64,000 nucleotides of DNA from Sabethes cyaneus (taxonomy: Eukaryota; Arthropoda; Insecta; Diptera; Culicidae), in contig NC_071354.1 in assembly GCF_943734655.1 (NCBI RefSeq), positions 163,867,142 through 163,931,141 on the forward strand, read 5' to 3'. How positions within the stretch are numbered: the first letter of the stretch is position 1; each line of letters starts with the position of its first letter. Below the pieces are notes generated by a model. It did not search any database. It was not told the origin of the DNA and was given only the letters and a program-made list of their open reading frames with translations. Of this stretch, positions 57,995-64,000 are shown in pieces. The translations under genes and the position numbers were made by a program.

Positions 57995-60100
57995 GATATT
58001 TTTTCCCTTAAACTATATTTTTGGATATATGAACCATCTTGGAAAACTTTTCCTATTATACTGAGTATCATTAGAAAAAAAAAATTGAATAATCGTATGG
58101 TAGAAAAGACCCAAGGTTTTAGTTATGTCAATCAATCTTTAGGTTATACCTTTTTATTAACTTGCCTTTTCTTGCATCATTTGATATGGGTGTAAGTCAA
58201 TCAATAATTGCAGTTTGCATATCGTTAACGTAACCTGATAAACAGGTATGACTTTATCAAGAATACTGAACTTACAGCTTATTCAGCTACCCCTATGCAT
58301 ATATGCATGTCTAATTCGCTATACTCAAGTCATTAAACGCTTATATCTCAAGCTCAAGGTTGTACAGCATAGTTCCCGTTTATGTCACCAATCATTGCTG
58401 AGTCCATAAACACCCCTTGCAACCGATTTATTACTTCTAGGTCATCATTTGACGCCGTGGGTAGCATAAATCATTATCACCAACATTGATTCAGCAACAC
58501 TCTGACGGCGCGGCGGAAACCCTCTCGATGAACCTTCAATGCAATTCATCACAAACCTGCGGTCACCTCGAGCGGTGTGCAGCAACACAACAATCAACCA
58601 AGGTTAACGCGTGCACACACAATAATGGAACACTGAAAAGTGTGTCATTGCGTTATCTCGAATATGGAAATGCTGCAGGCGATAATGTCGAAGCATTCGC
58701 GATGTCTTTTTTCTTTTTTTTTCTATTTCGATGGTGGACACGAGTGTTGCGGAGTGGAAGACGTGTCATAACACCGCCGTGCGATACCATTTGGAAGACT
58801 GATGAACACATGCGCCATTCAACATGATAACCGTTATTTATCGAATTTAACGATAGCCGATTTGTGAATGATCACGCGCTTCTAGCGTGGTGACAGAAAG
58901 TTCCCTCCTTCCCAGACAGAGAATTTATTTGAAAGAAACCTCGATTGAACGCAAATTCATCAAAACTCAAAGGCTAATTGTCCCCCTTCAAGATTAATGC
59001 ATTTGGAATTAACATTTAAAATCATATCTACAAACTGTCACTAAACTGTCACCAATACCAAACAAGAAACGTGATCTTTCGTTTCGAGTTCGTATCGTCT
59101 GCTAGAGACGGGGTGGAAATAATGTCGGTCGCATGAAGCATGGTGTTGGCCTTTACGGCCTACCGACATGCTGATCACCTCCGGCATCACCGGCATGTAT
59201 AGCGCGCTACCGTTCCATCTGGTCAGCGGGCTACCGGCGTCAACTGTGTTAGTTTTGTTTGTTTGTTTTTAATCAATGGAAGTTATGAAACACTCCATTA
59301 TAGGTTAAGGTCAGTTGGTTATTCATAAACCGATGCGTATCGATTGATGTATGGCATGATTTTCGATGTTGTACTCCTGTTCAAACTTGAAGTCTGATAC
59401 CTATAAGAAACATAAGTTTAAAACTTATTGTTAAGCCTCTTTAAAAAATATTTGCATAGCTTACAGCAGCTCTTTCAATTTGAAGATTTTTTTTTTGTCA
59501 AGAGCACTAAAACCGTCACAATCATCTTAACGTCGAATGCAAAGGTTTATGACCTTTAACAAACGTAATAGCTGTTTCACAAAAATCTGAATCCTATCCT
59601 AGATTGTACGAACATGGCGTACCGTTTCGCACTCACTCACAGGTGACTTGAACGGGTGGGTTCGAGTAGAAGTGACAAACCCATCAATCACACACCTGCT
59701 TTACGGTGGTGGTGGCTAATTAATGGGCGTGGTCGGTGTGATTGAAAACTTTTCAACATTTGTGGCAAGCAGATGTGCGAGAAGCAGATATGAAATCCGA
59801 CCTTGGGCAGTTGCAAATTGCAACCAAATATAACGCTACCACAAGTGGGTCAATCGGAGCCGTCAAAGAGCAACCGCTAGCTTTGAGCTAAAGTGTTTAC
59901 GTTTATACCTTATATTAAATGTGATAATGATAGAATTTGCCATTGACTTGCGCGGTTATGCAAGTCGTATGTTTGAATTAAGTTCAGCCAATTGCTTTGT
60001 GTTTCGTTACGCGGCAAACTAATATTTGACTTTAGTGACTCGATAGTTTTTGACTATTGAGAAAGAGCGAAAAGGAGTTCTTTATGATAGTGAGCCATAT
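57995..60100. other. Unassigned, with two less A+T-rich patches
   Basis: The patches 58490-58800 and 59090-59245 are GC-richer than the surroundings and not repeated elsewhere in the window. The second has a 51-codon minus-strand frame. Neither shows a recognisable domain. A possible exon at 58495-58602 is discussed in the findings. Confidence 0.35.
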
Positions 60101-60104
60101 CAGC

Positions 60105-60570
60105 GAAGGTTATATACTTAACCCTGACCAAACAGATTTATAGCTGCTATTATGAAGAATATTAGAGTTCAACTCTGAAATTATTTTTTAGTCGAGGCCA
60201 TATTGCCGTTTTGCAGCATTTTTTTGGTCGCCAAACAACAATTAGTCAAAGCAAATTACGAGTTGCAAAGTGGAAGTTATTGATAATTAGTTTTCATGTT
60301 AGTATGCAACTAGAATGATTTTACTAAAAACTAAGATTGACTAATCGAATAATTATTTTGTTTAAATAACTGGTTTTCAAAACTTGCGAAATTTTGGTGG
60401 TGCGTTCATTTACCATTCCAATATGCACGATAAAATTTAATGTGCATGTGCCGTACAACTATGGAAACTGCTGAAAATTATCAAATCGATCAGGATGATC
60501 TGACAGTAAAATTTTACCTTTTATGCTCACGGCCTTAAAGTTACCTTAAAGTTAATAAAGCTCCCAAGTA
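60105..60570 (+). repeat. Repeat family X, copy B
   Basis: Matches 4640-5005 and then 6448-6540 in the same order and orientation, without the intervening element. A CCCAAGTAACAAT string at its right end (60563) looks like one end of MITE family B. Confidence 0.75.
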
Positions 60571-60641
60571 ACAATACTACAGCTTTTTAGCATTCATGAT
60601 AATTTATAACGGTTTTATAGCGGCATTTGGAATCCTTCTTA

Positions 60642-61391
60642 AGCATAAGCATAAGCATAGGATACCGCCCGTGTGCTGTTACTCCGTTATTGACCAGGAC
60701 CGATGAAAATTACAAAATGATGGCTGGAAAAAGCATGCTTGGGACAACACACTGTTCCTCATTGTGCAACCTTATCAGGTCCCTGCATGCTGATCAATAC
60801 CAACGCCGGCCACGTTCGAATGCGGGTCCTGGTGGGATGGGAAGGAATGTTAGTCCAATGCTTGTTTCTACTAAAGACCAGGGAATCCTCTGCAGCTTCA
60901 CAAGCATTTCGGGAAAGGAATTGTTGTTAGTAGAAGGGGGAGCTAGATAAAGATCCAATTTAATTGAAATGTAATTTAGTCGAAAACGATGCGCGGTTTC
61001 GGTGTGGAATAATGCAACAAACGAGGCACAAAAACAAACGATTCTAAATTTCCATACGAAACGATTCTCGTTATGTAAACACCCTTTATTTGAAAATAAT
61101 TTGGATATTCAATAGTTTTTTTTGTAGTCAGTATTAATTACGAAAATTAAGATCACAAATACACCTTTTTTGTAAATTTAATAAATTTAATATAATGTAA
61201 TCGTACTACATAAACAACCATGATTTGTTAATTTATATCGAAAAATACTATGCACATGCAAGATTCACGGTGGCTTGAAATCACCTGAAAATAAAAATCA
61301 GGCACAATAGAACGAGCCAATAAAGTCCCTAAGTTGATAAGCATTTCCTCTTATCAACGCTAATATGCAGAGATATAGCGCCCTACTCGCT
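60642..61391 (-). mobile_element. Non-autonomous retroelement with 24-bp TSD, copy 2
   Basis: Perfect 24-base direct repeats (starting TAGCGGCATTTGG) flank the insert at 60618-60641 and 61392-61415. On the minus strand it begins AGTAGGGCGCTATATCTCTG and ends in ATGCTT repeats. Both termini and the first about 270 bases match copy 1 at 35115-36600, as does the 3' region with GGAATGTTAGTCC. About 700 internal bases of copy 1 are missing. No reverse transcriptase is encoded. Confidence 0.88.
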
Positions 61392-61519
61392 TAGCGGCAT
61401 TTGGAATCCTTCTTAGATTACAAACTAATTTTTATAAAGCAAAGCATTTTTGCTATAAGCTGTCTTTTTGTCTGTTCGTCAACAAAACCGTCTGATAAAA
61501 CAATAATAAATTACATTGA

Positions 61520-61738
61520 CGTTTGTTTACACTCAAGTACTTTTGTTACACGGTTTGTTTTTTCGATTATTAAGAACAGGGCAACTTAGGGACCATTCAC
61601 TCATTTCTCAATACATTTGGGACCGGCCCGACATTCGTCACGTAGTTTGTAAATGGTCCCTCAGTCGTACCATTCTTGAATAATCGAAAAAAATAAACCG
61701 TGTAAAAAAAGACTTGAGTGTATAATCGTCACAGTAAA
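61520..61738. repeat. Inverted repeat, axis near 61620
   Basis: ACTCAAGTACTTTTGTTACA with GGTTTGTTTTTTCGATTATT pairs with its inverse at 61680-61722 (AATAATCGAAAAAAATAAAC and further). GGGACCATT pairs with AATGGTCCC. A small foldback MITE without identified ends. Confidence 0.65.
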
Positions 61739-61739
61739 G

Positions 61740-62295
61740 TATGTTATAAGCGTGTTTTATAATTACATATGCCATCATTACACCTTTTGATCTTGTAAGC
61801 TTTTGAACAAACCAAAGCTTATAAGACCAAAACAAGTATTTTTTGTTATCACTGAAATAATGGAATGGATGCCCAGAAAGAGAAAATAAGAAAAGTTAAA
61901 ACCAACGGTGCATTTAAACGTAAAATAAAGCAGAACTTCTGGAACATTTGCAATAGTGATTTAACGACCCCCATCAATTGAAAACATTCAATAATCCCGA
62001 ACATCGACCAGCCGACAGTCTCATTTCAACGCCGGTTGAGTCACTTGAAACCGCAGAACTACTTGACTTGACTTGACTTGACAGTTCGGTGCACAAAATC
62101 AATTCCAGCTGGCTCCTCTCTCTCAGCTTGGCACCGATTCAAACTGTCAAAAAACTAAACGGTTTTGCAGATGGCAAATCGGTTTAAAAATGAGTCTGTA
62201 GTCTTCAAATTATCTTCACAAATGCTTAATCCAAATCTTGAAAGCTAAAACAAAAGGAGCTGTAGAAAAGTCACCAAAGGCAGAAGGTCAAAAGC
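61740..62295. other. No gene; (ACTTG)n at 62061-62082
   Basis: A+T-rich sequence with a short pentanucleotide array of about four ACTTG units. Confidence 0.5.
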
Positions 62296-62300
62296 CAAAG

Positions 62301-62584
62301 CACAGACAAACAGACATAACACTCGTTTTCCTTTATTGGTACCGATTAAACCGGCATTTCAAATTTGGGCTTAGTTGGGAATGTCTCCGTTTTGGTCAAA
62401 GTGGCGCTTTTTGATGAAAGAAGGGGAATTCCCCATAAAAAATACTTGCTACTTTGAGAGATACTCCTGTTGCTATTTGATATTTGGGAATGTCTATCAT
62501 AGATGGTGCTGGTTTTCAGGTCAAATGTGAGATGCGATAATTTTTATTGATTTTTCTTCCAAGAGTTATGTCTGTTTGTCTGTG
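62301..62584. mobile_element. MITE with 7-bp target duplication
   Basis: The ends CACAGACAAACAGACATAAC and their inverse enclose 284 bases. GCCAAAG immediately precedes and follows the element. The clean symmetry suggests a relatively recent insertion of an element type distinct from the TA MITEs. No coding. Confidence 0.85.
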
Positions 62585-62589
62585 GCCAA

Positions 62590-62985
62590 AGCATAAAAAT
62601 AGAAAGTTTAAATTCAAAAGTTGTCCAAAATATCCGAAGTTAAATGTCAAAAGTGTAAACTCATAAACCAAAATTTAACCTTTACGTCCCCGACATCAAA
62701 AATGAAGGTACTTTCAGTTACACTTTTGGCTCTATCTCATCTGATTTTCAATCGATTTTTATGCAACTAGTCTTAAAAGAACCACATTAGATTGGCCTTT
62801 AATGAAAAAATATGCTGGTAAATTCTGGTTTCATTTTCCCGGAGATATTCCAGATCGCGGTGGGATTTTTTTTGACGTCATAAGTAGCAGATGAAATAAA
62901 ACTGGAAATCTACTTAATTGACTGCGCAAAAGTTATCCATTTTATTTGTAGTCACTAATAATGACTTTTACGCTACCCTGTAGAG
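62590..62985. other. No gene recognised
   Basis: A+T-rich sequence leading into the satellite. Confidence 0.35.
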
Positions 62986-62989
62986 CGCT

Positions 62990-64000
62990 GACTTATGCCC
63001 CACACTTCGGAACATCCGTTGTCGGTTCTACCGGAACGCAAAAATAGTCATTTGGAATTCTCTCCGGAAATATGGCAAAGGGGTATCAAATGACAGGATT
63101 TTTCAACACGAGCTCTTTAGTGAACATTTGGATGTATTTTGAGCCGATCTGAGTATTCCGGAACATCCGGTATCGGCTCTGCCAGAAACCAAAAGTGGTC
63201 ATTTGGAATTCTCTTCGAAAATATGGCAAATGGGGTGTCAATAGACAGAATTTTTCTACGCGAGCTCTTTAGTGGACATTTGGATGTATTTCGAGCCGAT
63301 CTGGGCATTCCGGAACATCCCGCGTCGGTTCTACCGGAACTCAAAAATGGTCATTTGGAGTTCTCTTTGAAAATATGGCAAATGGGGTATCAAATGACAG
63401 GATTTTTCAAGGAGAGCTCTTTAGTGGACATTTGGCTGTATTTTGAGCCGAACTTGGCATTCCGAAACATCCGGAATTGGTTCTACCGGAAGACAAAAGT
63501 GGTAATTTGGAATTCTTTTCGAAAATATGGCAAATAGAGTATCAAATCACTGAAAAGGAAAACTAAGTCTTTTTTGAACCTCCTCCTTGCCAATGGCCGC
63601 CCCCAAACTTTTCCCTATTGTCATCCCTGCCAGTTTTACATCTGCTACCGGTCCGGAAATTCGCGTAATGCCGTAGAAACAAACGTTTGAAACCCTTTCT
63701 CTTTCAAACCAAACAATTTTGTAATGTGAAAATGTCTAGATCGGTTCAGAATACATCCAAATGTTCACTAAAGAGCTCGTGTTGAAAAATCCTGTCATCT
63801 GATACCCCATTTGCCATATTTCCGGAGAGAATTCCAAATGATCACTTTTGAATTCCGGTAGAACCGATGCCGGATGTTCCGTAGTGCCCAGATCGGTTCA
63901 AAATACATCCAAATGTCCTCTAAAGAGCTCGTGTTGAAAAATCCTGTCATTTGATACCCCATTTGCCATATTTCCGAAGAGAATTCCAAATGACCACTTT
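62990..64000. repeat. ~150-bp satellite, direction reversed within the array
   Basis: Units with GGAACATCCG, GGTTCTACCGGAA, GTCATTTGGAATTCTCT and GAGCTCTTTAGTG repeat at about 63010, 63161, 63310 and 63463 (spacing near 150). After a non-repeat spacer (63545-63720) the units continue on the opposite strand (63725-64000) and run off the window. The reading frames inside (for example 63139-63537) are the translated monomer and not a gene. Confidence 0.9.

Noticed and set aside
63139..63537. 132-codon frame with internal repeats
   Set aside because: It is the translated satellite monomer, and the inverted units give similar frames on the other strand.
1..64000. Endogenous viral elements
   Set aside because: I looked for polymerase, nucleoprotein and glycoprotein motifs in the reading frames and saw none. 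All RT matches are of non-LTR type, and no LTR pair or gag/protease was found.

Overview
This window looks like a piece of a large, transposon-filled insect genome, most probably a culicine (Aedes-like) mosquito. The evidence is the A+T-rich sequence, GT-AG introns, the absence of any dense gene layout, and the mix of mobile elements: RTE-clade non-LTR elements with a (TAAG)n tail, Tc1/mariner elements resembling the mosquito ITmD37E family, tRNA-derived SINEs, Helitron-like elements and many TA-flanked MITEs. The species call is inference; no host gene was recognised by name.

Only one host gene is well supported. Two exons on the + strand (39655-39699 and 50117-50292) join in phase to encode a signal peptide followed by a Thr/Ser/Ala-rich, then acidic segment. 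They are separated by an intron of about 10.4 kb that is full of transposons. The gene probably continues beyond the window. A 127-codon membrane-like reading frame (28317-28700, minus) may be a chemoreceptor relic but is weakly supported.

Layout. 0-9.5 kb: decayed retrotransposon and transposase scraps, plus a long-TIR element (5008-6382) that contains an RTE fragment. 9.5-12.1 kb: a Helitron-like element with 14 tandem units of about 145 bp. 12.2-19.4 kb: MITEs, foldbacks, a head-to-head SINE pair, and a foldback carrying a nested element with internal repeats. 20-26.5 kb: a TA-flanked MITE, a Tc1-like transposase pseudogene, a second Helitron-like element, an ITmD37E-like transposase and an RTE fragment. 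29.9-31.4 kb: 1.4 kb of polypyrimidine. 32-34.2 kb: a three-level nest (MITE inside mariner inside non-LTR RT). 35.1-36.6 kb: a 1.5 kb retroelement without RT between 21-bp target duplications; its shorter sibling lies at 60.6-61.4 kb with 24-bp duplications. 41.8-47.3 kb: a Tc1/mariner element containing a MITE, a large foldback with six GTTGTAACGTCACG motifs, and a Helitron-like element with a Pif1-type helicase remnant. 50.6-54.7 kb: an ITmD37E-like element split by a 2.9 kb RTE copy. 57-58 kb: another RTE piece. 63-64 kb: a 150-bp satellite that reverses direction.

The most interesting pattern is a group of 0.9-0.97 kb non-coding elements (15471-16440, 20286-21184, 32647-33594). All have TA duplications and ends starting GGGG, and all carry their own family-specific terminal motif again inside the element. 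Two further elements (17857-18777 and 43594-45814) share the idea of a terminal or subterminal motif repeated internally. This could be a coherent but under-described class of element with iteron-like transposase binding sites. No CRISPR array, operon, functional rRNA or tRNA gene, or viral insertion was seen.
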